Part shown: one piece after another, positions 8,206-16,255 of the stretch
Layout of the letters: each line of letters opens with the position of its first letter
How positions within the stretch are numbered: the first letter of the stretch is position 1
DNA from: Brevibacillus_C sp046036945
GTDB taxonomy: Bacteria > Bacillota > Bacilli > Brevibacillales > Brevibacillaceae
DNA length: 64,000 nucleotides
Assembly: GCF_046036945.1 (NCBI RefSeq)
Contig: NZ_JBJQOQ010000006.1
Span: forward strand, 62,001-126,000
Reading direction: 5' to 3'
Translations under genes and position numbers: made by a program
The notes under the pieces: model-generated
What the model saw: only the letters and a program-made list of their open reading frames with translations
Databases searched by the model: none
Told to the model about the DNA's origin: nothing

Positions 8206-9795
8206 CTAACGGCTGAACACAATCTTTCCGTCAATGACGGTAAGCTCTACTTTTGCTTCTTTTACCTCGTCGGGGGAAAAAGACATGAAGCCTTCCGGCA
8301 GAACGACAAGGTCGCCGTATTTCCCCAGCTCAATCGTCCCGATCTCCCTTTCGCCAAACGAAGCATAGGCGGCGTGGACGGTATACATCTGCAGTGCTTG
8401 AAACAGGGAAATCTGCTGTTCCGGCACCACTGCCGCTCCCTCTGTCGTCTGGCGGGTCATCGCTGTGTAGAGGCCAAGCAGCGGAGAGCTGGGCACCACC
8501 GGACAGTCGGAACTGCCGGCAACGCGGACTCCTTCCTGAAAAAACGTTTGATACGGGTACAAGCCTTGCAGGACGTGAGGCTTTAATACCCTGCGGTACA
8601 CGTCGCCTGCGGTGTGCAGCAGCGCTGTCTGCGGAACAGGAATGAGGCCAAGCTTTTTGATCCGCCGAATGAGCTCGGGAGCAGTGACGGCACAGTGCTC
8701 GATCCGATGCCGATGATCCTCGCGCGGGCAGATCGCAAGGGCATTTTCATAGGCGGCGATCACCTGGTCAATCGCCCGGTCACCGATGGCGTGGACGGAG
8801 ACCTGATATCCCTCGAGGTGGGCTTCCAGTACTTTTTGCTGCAATTCGTCCGCAGAAATCACCATCATGCCGGTCGTGCCCGGCGGATCGAGGTACTCCT
8901 CGGATACAGCCGCGGTGCGTCCGCTGAGCGTACCGTCAGAGAAGATTTTGACCGGTCCCAGTTTAAACCGGCCATCGCCAAGGCCGAAGCGCATCCGTGC
9001 CGCTTTTACCAGCGGGAAAAACTTGTCTAACACCATGCCGTAGACCCGGACGTGTATCGCTTCGGATCGGGTCATCTCTTGAAAGACCGCAAACTCTTCA
9101 AAGGAGTCGGTAAAAAACCCTATGCCGGCTTCATGTACGGTCGTGATCCCTTCGCTGATATAGCGGCGGTCCGCCAGTGTGAGCGCTTTTCGCATGTCAT
9201 CCGGCGTACAAGGGGGCAGGACGTGCCGGATGAGATCAAGGGCCTTCTCCCGCAAGACTCCTGTCAGCTTCCCCTGCTCATCCCGCATGAGCTCCCCGCC
9301 GGGCGGATCTGAAGTGGTCTCGTCAATTCCCGCGGCGGCAAGTCCGGCTTGATTCACCACCGCAGCGTGCAGGCAAAAGCGGGTGATGTACACCGGATTG
9401 GGGATTCCCCGCAAATCCTCGGCTGTCGGCAGCCTTTTTTCCCGAAAACAGGTCTCGTCGAACCCCTGCCCGATGATCCAGTCTGTCGGTTCCAGCTCTT
9501 TCGCCCTCGCCCGTATCGCCTCTGCCATGTCCGCTATAGACTCCCGGCGGCAATCGACGCAGGAGAGATGGTGTCCGAAATAAATCATGTGTTGGTGGGC
9601 ATCGATAAACCCTGGCAGCACGGTTCTTCCGTTCAGATCGACTACCTCCGCAGCGGGGCCCGCCGCCCGCAGCACCTCGCGGGCAGGCCCCAGACTGACG
9701 ATTCTCCCGTGTTGCATGGCGACCGCCTCGTATTCGCGAGACTCGGCATCCATCGAGACAATGCGGCCGTTGATTAAGACAAGCTCACGGTCCAT
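8206..9795 (-). CDS. YtcJ-type amidohydrolase
   Basis: This is a metal-dependent amidohydrolase of the YtcJ/AepA group, 529 residues from ATG 9795, which has GGGGGAG 7-8 bases upstream. The N-terminal beta sandwich (LVLINGRIVSMDAESREYEA) is followed by the metal-binding PGFIDAHQHM motif. Later ligands are in SVHAIGDRAID and RIEHCAV, and a C-terminal strand ends DLVVLPEGF and TVIDGKIVF. Members hydrolyse amide or cyclic amide bonds; YtcJ substrates are mostly unknown. It starts 22 bp after the aminotransferase gene, so release of an amine for transamination would make sense. Confidence 0.88.
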   Translation of the reverse strand: MDRELVLINGRIVSMDAESREYEAVAMQHGRIVSLGPAREVLRAAGPAAEVVDLNGRTVLPGFIDAHQHMIYFGHHLSCVDCRRESIADMAEAIRARAKELEPTDWIIGQGFDETCFREKRLPTAEDLRGIPNPVYITRFCLHAAVVNQAGLAAAGIDETTSDPPGGELMRDEQGKLTGVLREKALDLIRHVLPPCTPDDMRKALTLADRRYISEGITTVHEAGIGFFTDSFEEFAVFQEMTRSEAIHVRVYGMVLDKFFPLVKAARMRFGLGDGRFKLGPVKIFSDGTLSGRTAAVSEEYLDPPGTTGMMVISADELQQKVLEAHLEGYQVSVHAIGDRAIDQVIAAYENALAICPREDHRHRIEHCAVTAPELIRRIKKLGLIPVPQTALLHTAGDVYRRVLKPHVLQGLYPYQTFFQEGVRVAGSSDCPVVPSSPLLGLYTAMTRQTTEGAAVVPEQQISLFQALQMYTVHAAYASFGEREIGTIELGKYGDLVVLPEGFMSFSPDEVKEAKVELTVIDGKIVFSR

Positions 9796-9817
9796 GTGAA
9801 TCTCCCCCTCCCCGTTC

Positions 9818-11239
9818 CTATCCGACGCCGATCTCCCGTTCAAATACGCCGACCGCGTCGGAGAAGATCTCAAACATCAACTCCAACTCGTTCTTGGTCA
9901 TGATCAGCGGCGGGGACATCGCGATAATATCCGTGCCGCCGTAGGTAATCGGCCTGACCAGCAGCTTTCGCTCAAAACACTGATTGACCACCCGCGAGGC
10001 GGCTTTGACGGAAGGATCAAACCGGGTACCCCGTTCCCGGTCGGCAAACAGCTCAAAAGCCCCCAGCAATCCCTTGCCTCTACCGGCAGAGACAGTCGGA
10101 TGCCGCTCCTCCAGGAAGCGGAAACCATCCAGCATGACTTTTTCCATCTGTTTGACGTGGCCGACGATTCCCTCTCTCTCGATGATTTCCAGATTCTTCA
10201 AGGCAACGGCGCATGCGGTAGGATGGCCGCTGTACGTAAACCCGTGGAAGAACGTGTCGTTAGACAGGGATATCATCTCGTCGCGAATCCGCTCTGACAT
10301 GATCACCGCCCCGAGCGGAATGTAGCCGCTGGTAATCCCTTTGGCTACAGACATCAGATCAGGCACGACGTCCCAATTTTCCACTCCGAACATCATGCCG
10401 GTCCGCCCAAACCCGGTAATGACTTCATCGGCGATCATCAAGATGCCGTACTCGTCACAGATCTTCCGCACCTCCTGCAGATACCCGTCCGGCGGCACGA
10501 TGACCCCGCCCGCTCCCTGGATGGGCTCTACGATGACGGCTGCCACCTTTTCCGGCTGCTCCCGCTCGATGATCGAACGAAGCGTGCCGGCGCAAGCCAA
10601 CTGACAGGCGGGGTACGTCATCCCCAGTTCGCATCTGGCGCAGTACGGAGCCGCTGCGTGAAGAAAATCGTCGGAAGGCGCCGAGGCCATCCTTTGAAAC
10701 TGGGAAATCCCTGTGGCGCTGGTCGCTCCGATGGTAATCCCGTGGTAGGCAAGGTTGCGGGCAATGATTTTTTGACGGTCTGGCTGCCCCTTCAGCTTCC
10801 AGTAATGCCGGACGATTTTAAATACGGAGTCATTCGACTCGGAGCCGCCAGATGTAAAGAAGGAGACGTTCAAGTCCCCCGGTGTCAATTCAGCCAGCTT
10901 TGCGGACAGACGGATCACCGGTTCGTGGGAAAGCGTCAGAAAGGAAGAACTGAATGCGAGCTTGGCCATCTGTTCTCTGGCCGCTTCCGCCAGCTCTGCC
11001 CGTCCGTGGCCGATGTTGACATTCCACATGGAGGCCAGCCCATCCATGTACCGATCCCCGTGAACATCGGTCAAATAGACCCCCTTGCCCTCCGTGAAAA
11101 TAAAGGAAGGCCCGTGCTGCTGCTGCTGTTGCAGGGAAGAAGTCGGGTGGAAGTGGTACTTTTTGTCCAATGACGCCAATTCTGCAGACAGCCTGTCGCT
11201 GTCCGGCAAGGCTGCTTGCCGCACATTGTTTTCTTGCAT
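9818..11239 (-). CDS. Class III pyridoxal-phosphate aminotransferase (omega-amino acid type)
   Basis: A 473-residue fold-type I aminotransferase of class III. Key features are the SGGSESND motif, the PLP-contacting aspartate in MIADEVITGFGRTG and the Schiff-base lysine in SVAKGITSGYIPLGA. A cysteine-bearing insert, YCARCELGMTYPACQLAC, is seen in some omega-amino-acid:pyruvate aminotransferases. ATG 11239 is chosen because AAGGAGG lies nine bases upstream; longer in-frame starts would extend into the promoter. It is the first gene behind the near-perfect sigma-54 promoter at 11280-11296 and heads the operon with the amidohydrolase, dehydrogenase and aldolase-like genes. The likely role is deamination of an omega-amino acid or amine. 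Confidence 0.9.
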   Translation of the reverse strand: MQENNVRQAALPDSDRLSAELASLDKKYHFHPTSSLQQQQQHGPSFIFTEGKGVYLTDVHGDRYMDGLASMWNVNIGHGRAELAEAAREQMAKLAFSSSFLTLSHEPVIRLSAKLAELTPGDLNVSFFTSGGSESNDSVFKIVRHYWKLKGQPDRQKIIARNLAYHGITIGATSATGISQFQRMASAPSDDFLHAAAPYCARCELGMTYPACQLACAGTLRSIIEREQPEKVAAVIVEPIQGAGGVIVPPDGYLQEVRKICDEYGILMIADEVITGFGRTGMMFGVENWDVVPDLMSVAKGITSGYIPLGAVIMSERIRDEMISLSNDTFFHGFTYSGHPTACAVALKNLEIIEREGIVGHVKQMEKVMLDGFRFLEERHPTVSAGRGKGLLGAFELFADRERGTRFDPSVKAASRVVNQCFERKLLVRPITYGGTDIIAMSPPLIMTKNELELMFEIFSDAVGVFEREIGVG

Positions 11240-11279
11240 GATCTTCAACCTCCTTGATACTGAATTGTCGATGGATATT

Positions 11280-11296
11280 AGCAATTCCCGTGCCAG
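11280..11296 (-). promoter_or_regulatory. Sigma-54 (-24/-12) promoter for the aminotransferase operon
   Basis: The minus strand reads CTGGCACG-GGAA-TTGCT, an exact match to the consensus YTGGCACG-N4-TTGCW, with GG and GC ten bases apart. Transcription would start near 11269, thirty bases before the aminotransferase ATG. The activator gene at 13487-15226 lies about 2 kb upstream. Confidence 0.92.
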
Positions 11297-11363
11297 CCTG
11301 AAGTTGCTTTTGAAGTCAGTCGGCCCCAAGGCACTGGCCCCGCCGGGCAATGCGCTGATGCAT

Positions 11364-11385
11364 TACTCAGGGCGTCCCGCCTGAG
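11364..11385 (-). promoter_or_regulatory. Inverted repeat upstream of the sigma-54 promoter
   Basis: CTCAGG and CCTGAG form a dyad with an 8-base centre, about 75-90 bp upstream of the -24 element and just beyond the MFS stop codon. A second dyad, AATGC-N6-GCATT, lies at 11349-11364. Either could be the enhancer site of the PAS-AAA activator, or the first could be a weak terminator without a T-run. Confidence 0.3.
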
Positions 11386-11393
11386 CCATACGC

Positions 11394-12743
11394 CTATCCG
11401 GCTTCTCTGCCGCCAGTCGAGCCGTCGACCGGGGTTTCGGCAAACTCCTGGTTCGCACGGTCCTTCAAGCCAAAGACAGCAATGATGGAGATCACGCAGG
11501 CGGCGATGATGTAGAGACTGATCGGGACCGTGCTGCCATACGTGTGCAGCAGGTAAATGGAAATCATCGGTGCGAGTCCTCCGCCGATCACCGAGGCCAG
11601 CTGGTAACCGAGGGATGCGCCGCTGTAACGCAGGTGTGTCGGGAAGTTTTCCGCGATCAGTGCCGCCTGCGGTCCGTATGATATGCACGGCCCGACGATC
11701 GACAGGGCAATTCCGAGAATCACCAAACCGGGTACAGTCGTATTGATCAGGCTAAAAAACGGAAACGCGAACAGAATGGTAAGGACCGATCCCAAGATGT
11801 ATACCTTTTTTCTGCTAAACTTGTCTGAGAGATGGGCGAACAGCGGAATCAAAACGATCTCCACAAGCGGAACAGCCAAAAGGGCATTGGTGAGGAACTG
11901 TTTCTCCATCCCGAGCTGCTCTGTCCCGTAAGCAATGACAAACGTGGTAAAAATATAGAACGGGACTTGTTCGGTTAAACGGGCGCAAGCAGACAAGACG
12001 ATTTCTTTGGGATGCTTTTTCACCACTTCCAGCACCGGTTGTCTGGCTACCCGCTTTTCCTGCTTCAGCTTGGAGAATTGCGGCGAATCGACGATTCCCA
12101 GTCGGATATACAACCCGATCGCGATCAGAACAAAGCTGACGAGAAACGGAATTCTCCATCCCCACGTGTCAAAGCTGTCACCGAACAGGCGAATACAGAA
12201 AGAAACGGTCAGGGTAGAGGTCAGCAGGCCGATCGGCACCCCAAGCTGGGTCATGCTGCCCATCAGTCCCCGGCGCTTTTTGGACGCCCATTCCGTCGAC
12301 AAGACGACCGAACCGCCCCATTCGCCGCCGACGCCAATTCCCTGGCAGACCCTTAGCAGCACCAATAAGAGAGGGGCCGCGATCCCAATGCTCCCGTAAG
12401 ACGGCAAAAGTCCGATCAATGTGCTGCTGATCCCCATTAGCAGAAGCGTCGTGACCAGTGTTGCCTTGCGCCCGATCCGGTCGCCGTAGTGCCCAAAAAT
12501 CATCGCGCCTACCGGCCGCGCCAGAAATCCTAAAAAGAACGTCGCAAATGATTGCAAGACGGCGATATAGGGGTCAGACTCCGGAAAGAACAGCTTGGGA
12601 AAGACTAAGGCAGACATCGTGCCGTAAAGAAAGAAATCGTACCATTCAATGGAGGTTCCGACGACACTGGCAATCGCGGCTTTTCTCACCTGTTTCTTGC
12701 GAATGGCTTCACTTGGACTGTGCCGTTTGACTTGATCTGACAT
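11394..12743 (-). CDS. MFS transporter, metabolite:H+ symporter (MHS) type
   Basis: A 449-residue protein with twelve predicted membrane segments, closest in pattern to the MHS/ShiA-ProP branch. It has IEWYDFFLYG in helix 1 and the loop 2-3 motif GHYGDRIGRKATL. The RVCQGIGVGGEWGGSV motif is in helix 4-5. ATG 12743 follows GGGGG with suitable spacing. Family members import organic acids, betaines or amino acids with protons. Its position between a PadR-like gene and the aminotransferase operon suggests it brings in the substrate of that pathway. Dyads at 12823-12867 lie in its upstream region. Confidence 0.9.
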   Translation of the reverse strand: MSDQVKRHSPSEAIRKKQVRKAAIASVVGTSIEWYDFFLYGTMSALVFPKLFFPESDPYIAVLQSFATFFLGFLARPVGAMIFGHYGDRIGRKATLVTTLLLMGISSTLIGLLPSYGSIGIAAPLLLVLLRVCQGIGVGGEWGGSVVLSTEWASKKRRGLMGSMTQLGVPIGLLTSTLTVSFCIRLFGDSFDTWGWRIPFLVSFVLIAIGLYIRLGIVDSPQFSKLKQEKRVARQPVLEVVKKHPKEIVLSACARLTEQVPFYIFTTFVIAYGTEQLGMEKQFLTNALLAVPLVEIVLIPLFAHLSDKFSRKKVYILGSVLTILFAFPFFSLINTTVPGLVILGIALSIVGPCISYGPQAALIAENFPTHLRYSGASLGYQLASVIGGGLAPMISIYLLHTYGSTVPISLYIIAACVISIIAVFGLKDRANQEFAETPVDGSTGGREAG

Positions 12744-12822
12744 AGCTACATACCCCCTGTGTGATGTTCGTTTAATCCGCATTCAAGCTGTAATCGTTTA
12801 AATATTTCGTTAATTATTGCCA

Positions 12823-12867
12823 GACATCATGCACACGTGCATGACAAATGATGTCCTGATGCATGGT
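12823..12867. promoter_or_regulatory. Cluster of TGCAT dyads, probable operator of the MFS gene
   Basis: Three overlapping inverted repeats fall within 45 bp. GACATCAT at 12823-12830 pairs with ATGATGTC at 12848-12855. TCATGCAC-AC-GTGCATGA, a perfect 8-bp dyad, is at 12827-12844. ATGCA-TGG-TGCAT is at about 12859-12871. ATGCA/TGCAT half-sites resemble operators of PadR-family regulators such as AphA, and a PadR-like gene lies immediately upstream. No convincing sigma-54 element was found here. Confidence 0.55.
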
Positions 12868-12872
12868 GCATA

Positions 12873-13394
12873 TCAGCAAAGGTTGCGATTGTTCCATCTG
12901 CGGACGACCATCTTTAGCCATTCGATCCGGGAGATGAGGACCATCAGCGAATGTTCATGCCACAGGTAAAAAAAGGAATCCTCCCCCTGCCGGTCCAACT
13001 TTTCCATGATCATCTGCACCCGGGCTTTTTCTGCCTGTAATTCCACAGCCCACCTCTCCAGCATGGTTTTTTGCTCCGCCAGCCCCAGGGAAGGCAGGAA
13101 CAGCATCTTTACCGGCAACAGCAGCCCGATTGCCAGTGAACACGGGTCTGTCGGGTGCTGTCTGATCTGTTCGGCAAGGACTTCCAGCCCTCGGTCGTTA
13201 ATCGACAGCTCGTCTTGCTCAAGAATCAAGCACCTCTGCTTGAGCCTGGCAATCCCCTCGTCCAGTTGTGCAGCTGACTGCGGGCCGATCAACCCGGCCA
13301 TTTTGTCCTTCAGCGCAGGACGGGATTGCGGCTGATGGTGAAGCAAACCCAGCAGCAAGAGTTCTGCAACCGTTTCGTCTTGAAATGAGATCAT
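12873..13394 (-). CDS. PadR-like transcriptional regulator (probable)
   Basis: This 173-residue protein starts at ATG 13394, behind GAGGAGGTG. Residues 5-70 have the PadR winged-helix rhythm: a LLLLGLLHHQP helix, a recognition-helix region with QLDEGIARLKQRCLI, then a wing ending SINDRGLEVLAEQI. The C-terminal half is helical with the final HEHSLMVLISRIEWLKMV helix, as in the PadR C-terminal dimerisation domain. The wing is shorter than usual, so the assignment is by pattern rather than a clear signature. It lies between the sigma-54 activator and the MFS gene. It may repress the MFS gene through the TGCAT dyads directly downstream. Confidence 0.6.
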   Translation of the reverse strand: MISFQDETVAELLLLGLLHHQPQSRPALKDKMAGLIGPQSAAQLDEGIARLKQRCLILEQDELSINDRGLEVLAEQIRQHPTDPCSLAIGLLLPVKMLFLPSLGLAEQKTMLERWAVELQAEKARVQMIMEKLDRQGEDSFFYLWHEHSLMVLISRIEWLKMVVRRWNNRNLC

Positions 13395-13439
13395 GCAAAC
13401 CACCTCCTCTCTCCTCAGAAAGGGAAGGAAGCAAAAATC

Positions 13440-13469
13440 ATGCCTGCCGCCTCATTCATCGGGCAGGAC
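13440..13469 (-). terminator. Possible terminator after the sigma-54 activator gene
   Basis: On the minus strand CCTGCC and GGCAGG form a 6-bp stem across a long loop and are followed by CATGATTTTTG. It lies between the activator stop codon and the PadR-like gene. The stem is modest. Confidence 0.4.
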
Positions 13470-13486
13470 CGAAGCGTGAGAGATCG

Positions 13487-15226
13487 CTACTTGTTTTTCA
13501 TGTATTTATGTACTTTGCGAATAGCGGTTGATTGATTGATTCCCAAGACTTCCGCCACTTTATACGAGCTTTTATACTGCTGATACGCCTTTCGGACCAA
13601 CTGCTCCTCCATCTCCTCCTGGGCTTGTTTCAGCGGGCAGATTCCCTGGACCAGGATTATGGAGTCAGCCGCCCTCTCCGATTTCTTCACGAGGCTGTCA
13701 GGCAAGTCCTGCAGCGTGATAAGCGTTCCTTCGGTTGTCACGACCAACCGCTCGATCATGTTTTCCAATTCACGCACATTTCCCGGCCAAGGATACCGAA
13801 TCAGGGCGTTTTCCGCCTCCAGTGCCAACTGTTTGGGAAGCTTGTACTTTTCACAGAACTTCTTGATAAAATAGTCGATCAAGTACGACACGTCTTCGGG
13901 CCGGGCCTTTAACGGGGGAATGTGAATGGGGATGACATTCAGCCGGTAGTAGAGGTCTTCGCGAAACTCACCGGCTGCGACCATTTTTTCCAGATCCCTG
14001 TTCGTTGCTGCGATAATCCGCACGTCGATATCAATCGATTTCCCGCTGCCGACCCGGTTAATTTTTCGCTCTTGCAGGGCCTTCAGCAATTTCACCTGCA
14101 GATTGGCAGGCATTTCGCCAATTTCATCCAAAAACAGGCTGCCACCGTTTGCCTGCTCGATCAAACCTTTGCTTCCTTCTTTTCGGGCCCCGGTAAATGC
14201 TCCTCCCTCATATCCGAACAGTTCCGACTCGATCAGCGCCTCCGGTATGGCGCCGCAGTTGATATGGACAAAAGGACCGTCTCCCCGCTCGCTGTTTTTG
14301 TGAATTGCATAAGCGATGACTCCTTTTCCTACGCCAGATTCCCCTGTAATCAGGACAGTAGAATCCACCTTGGCGATCCTGTGCACCAGCCTGAGGATTT
14401 TTCGCATGTTGGGGGAGTAGGCGACGATATCTTCCTGCGGCTGATAAAACTGCTTTAGTTCCTCCAGTTCTGATTTATAGGTTTGCAGCAAGACTTCTGT
14501 CCGTTCAATCTTGTCACGCAAATATCTGATCTCTGTCAGATCGCGGGATGTGAAGATGATCAGCGTCATGTTGCCCTCTTCGTTAAACACCGGGTTGGCG
14601 ATGACATGAACTGTCTTACCGGTCTTGGTTCGTTGAATCATCGAAACCCGCTCTTTCCGCTCTTTGACAATGGGATACAAAGCCGGAGAATACAGGCCCC
14701 TTTCGCTTAACTCGTTCGTGTTCTTGCCGATCATCTCTTCCGCTTTCATTCCGTAAAGAGCCTCGCCGGCAGGGTTTACCCGCAGGACGGTCCCGTCTCC
14801 ATCGGTCACAAAAATTTCGTCAAACGAGGAATTGATGATCATCTCCAGCTCCAGGTTCAACATTTCAACCTTATGCAGCTGCTCAAAAACCTGGTCCAGT
14901 TCACTCGTGTTCTTCAACAGGCATACGGCTTCCTTCCCGTCTGAAGTCACGTGCAGCGAAAGAGAACAGAGGAGCCATTTCCCCTGGACCTCGACGCTCA
15001 CATCCTGGACGCTTTCCCCTGTCTCGAACACCCGCTTGAGACTGGCGTCATGAGAGAATATGTCAGCAAACGGCTGGCCGACCAGTTCGCCGCGATTTCG
15101 CGCCAAGAGTTCCTCTGCCATTCGGTTGTTCACTTTAACGGTGCCATCCTGATCGACGATCATGACCCCCAGCGGGAGCACATTGAGAATGGATGCAGGC
15201 AGCTCTCGTTCATAACTGTTGTTCAT
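13487..15226 (-). CDS. PAS-PAS-AAA+ sigma-54-dependent transcriptional activator
   Basis: A 579-residue bacterial enhancer-binding protein. Two PAS sensor domains lie at about residues 10-110 and 125-235, then a short coiled segment, then the AAA+ domain at about 260-490. Walker A GESGVGKG is at 295-302, the sigma-54-contacting GAFTGA loop at 342-347 and Walker B GGSLFLDEIG at 361-370. A Fis-like helix-turn-helix (YKVAEVLGINQSTAIRKVHK) closes the protein. The ATP-hydrolysing and sigma-54-binding residues are intact. It is a RocR/AcoR-class activator with intracellular PAS sensing rather than a response-regulator receiver. Two -24/-12 promoters nearby (11280 and 5848) make the adjacent catabolic genes its likely targets. 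Confidence 0.95.
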   Translation of the reverse strand: MNNSYERELPASILNVLPLGVMIVDQDGTVKVNNRMAEELLARNRGELVGQPFADIFSHDASLKRVFETGESVQDVSVEVQGKWLLCSLSLHVTSDGKEAVCLLKNTSELDQVFEQLHKVEMLNLELEMIINSSFDEIFVTDGDGTVLRVNPAGEALYGMKAEEMIGKNTNELSERGLYSPALYPIVKERKERVSMIQRTKTGKTVHVIANPVFNEEGNMTLIIFTSRDLTEIRYLRDKIERTEVLLQTYKSELEELKQFYQPQEDIVAYSPNMRKILRLVHRIAKVDSTVLITGESGVGKGVIAYAIHKNSERGDGPFVHINCGAIPEALIESELFGYEGGAFTGARKEGSKGLIEQANGGSLFLDEIGEMPANLQVKLLKALQERKINRVGSGKSIDIDVRIIAATNRDLEKMVAAGEFREDLYYRLNVIPIHIPPLKARPEDVSYLIDYFIKKFCEKYKLPKQLALEAENALIRYPWPGNVRELENMIERLVVTTEGTLITLQDLPDSLVKKSERAADSIILVQGICPLKQAQEEMEEQLVRKAYQQYKSSYKVAEVLGINQSTAIRKVHKYMKNK

Positions 15227-15388
15227 ATCATTCCCCCAGCCAATTGTATTCGTTATGACTTATTTATAACATATCGTCAGAAAATTTGGTAATTGTGGAT
15301 TTGGCATAACAATTCATACGTGTCAATCAAACTCGGAAATGGTTACCTAATTTGTGGTAAAATACTCCCATGGGTGAGGTGAATTCGC

Positions 15389-15574
15389 ATGTCCTTTGGA
15401 GCTATTGTCATTGAGTGGAACAACCTGATACTGCAAGCAGCAATCATGCTTATTTTGATCGTTATGGCTGTCGGAATCGCAATCCTGTTTTCAAAAAAAT
15501 TAGGGGGCAGGCAGGGGAAGGCAGAAGAGCTGGAAGCCGGTTCGGAGACGATCGAACAAGAACACAGCAAGTGA
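15389..15574 (+). CDS. Small single-span membrane protein
   Basis: This 61-residue protein starts at ATG 15389 behind GGTGAGGTG. One hydrophobic helix (about residues 14-34, LILQAAIMLILIVMAVGIAI) is followed by a charged tail ending with glutamates. I do not recognise a family. It is transcribed divergently from the sigma-54 activator gene. It lies 65 bp before a DedA gene and may belong to the DedA-TrkH transcript. Confidence 0.65.
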   Translation: MSFGAIVIEWNNLILQAAIMLILIVMAVGIAILFSKKLGGRQGKAEELEAGSETIEQEHSK

Positions 15575-15639
15575 AGGAACCCGAAAAATCGGTGTTATTT
15601 TCCTACTTTGTCCGATATACTAGCATGAGGTGATTTTGC

Positions 15640-16242
15640 TTGATTGCGAGTGTATGGGATGCTGTCGTCGCACTGGTGCAAAAGCTGGGTTACCCAGGCA
15701 TTTTTCTCGCGCTCGTCGCTGAAGGGATGGGACTTCCTTTTCCGGGAGATGCAGCTTTGGCGTTCTTCGGCTTTCTCTCCAGTGCGGAGCAATTCGATTT
15801 GGGATATGTCATCCTGTTTGCTTCACTTGGCAGCGGCACAGGTTCGTTAATCACCTTTGCACTGGGCAAGCTATACGGACTGCCGCTATTAAACAGATAT
15901 GGAAAGTACTTCCTTATTTCTGATCACTCCATTCAGATGACTACCCAGTTCACAAAAAAATACGGCCCGCTGGTGCTGCTCTTGGGCCGCTTGCTGCCTG
16001 GCGTACGGACGCTCTCCTCGTATGTCGCCGGCGTCGGAAACATGAGTTGGCTGGCTTTCACTGTCTACAGTTTTGCCGGCTTTTTTCTGTTCTGCGTGTT
16101 CTGGATCAGCGTAGGGTATTATCTCGGGGAAAATTGGAGACTGGTCGTATTGATGATAAAAGACTACTTGGTAGGAGCTGCAATCGCGGTTATACTACTA
16201 AGTGCAAGTGTCTACATCTGGAGAAAACTACGCTTAAGGTAG
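15640..16242 (+). CDS. DedA family membrane protein (VTT domain)
   Basis: A 200-residue protein starting at TTG 15640, six bases after GAGGTGATT. The DedA signatures are GMGLPFPGD near residue 30, the glycine-rich GSGTGSLITFALGKLYG stretch near 68-84, and the conserved RLLPGVRTLSSYVAGVGNM segment near 115-133, which carries the family's key arginines. It is likely a proton-driven membrane-lipid transporter or scramblase. It ends 13 bp before the TrkH-family gene, so the two are probably co-transcribed. Confidence 0.9.
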   Translation: MIASVWDAVVALVQKLGYPGIFLALVAEGMGLPFPGDAALAFFGFLSSAEQFDLGYVILFASLGSGTGSLITFALGKLYGLPLLNRYGKYFLISDHSIQMTTQFTKKYGPLVLLLGRLLPGVRTLSSYVAGVGNMSWLAFTVYSFAGFFLFCVFWISVGYYLGENWRLVVLMIKDYLVGAAIAVILLSASVYIWRKLRLR

Positions 16243-16255
16243 AGGAAGCGATACC

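Noticed and set aside
11341..11353. Shared GCATTGCCCGGCG / GCATTACCCGCCC motif (the second at 5885-5897) upstream of both sigma-54 promoters
   Set aside because: It matches at only 10 of 13 positions and sits at different distances from the two promoters (about 47 and 21 bp); likely chance.
12803..12820. Possible -24/-12 element before the MFS gene (TGGCAATAATTAACGA, minus strand)
   Set aside because: The -12 dinucleotide is CG instead of GC, so the MFS gene is not assigned to sigma-54.
15299..15316. Possible third sigma-54 promoter (TTTGGCATAACAATTCAT, plus strand)
   Set aside because: The -24 half fits, but the invariant GC at -12 is CA, so it should not work.
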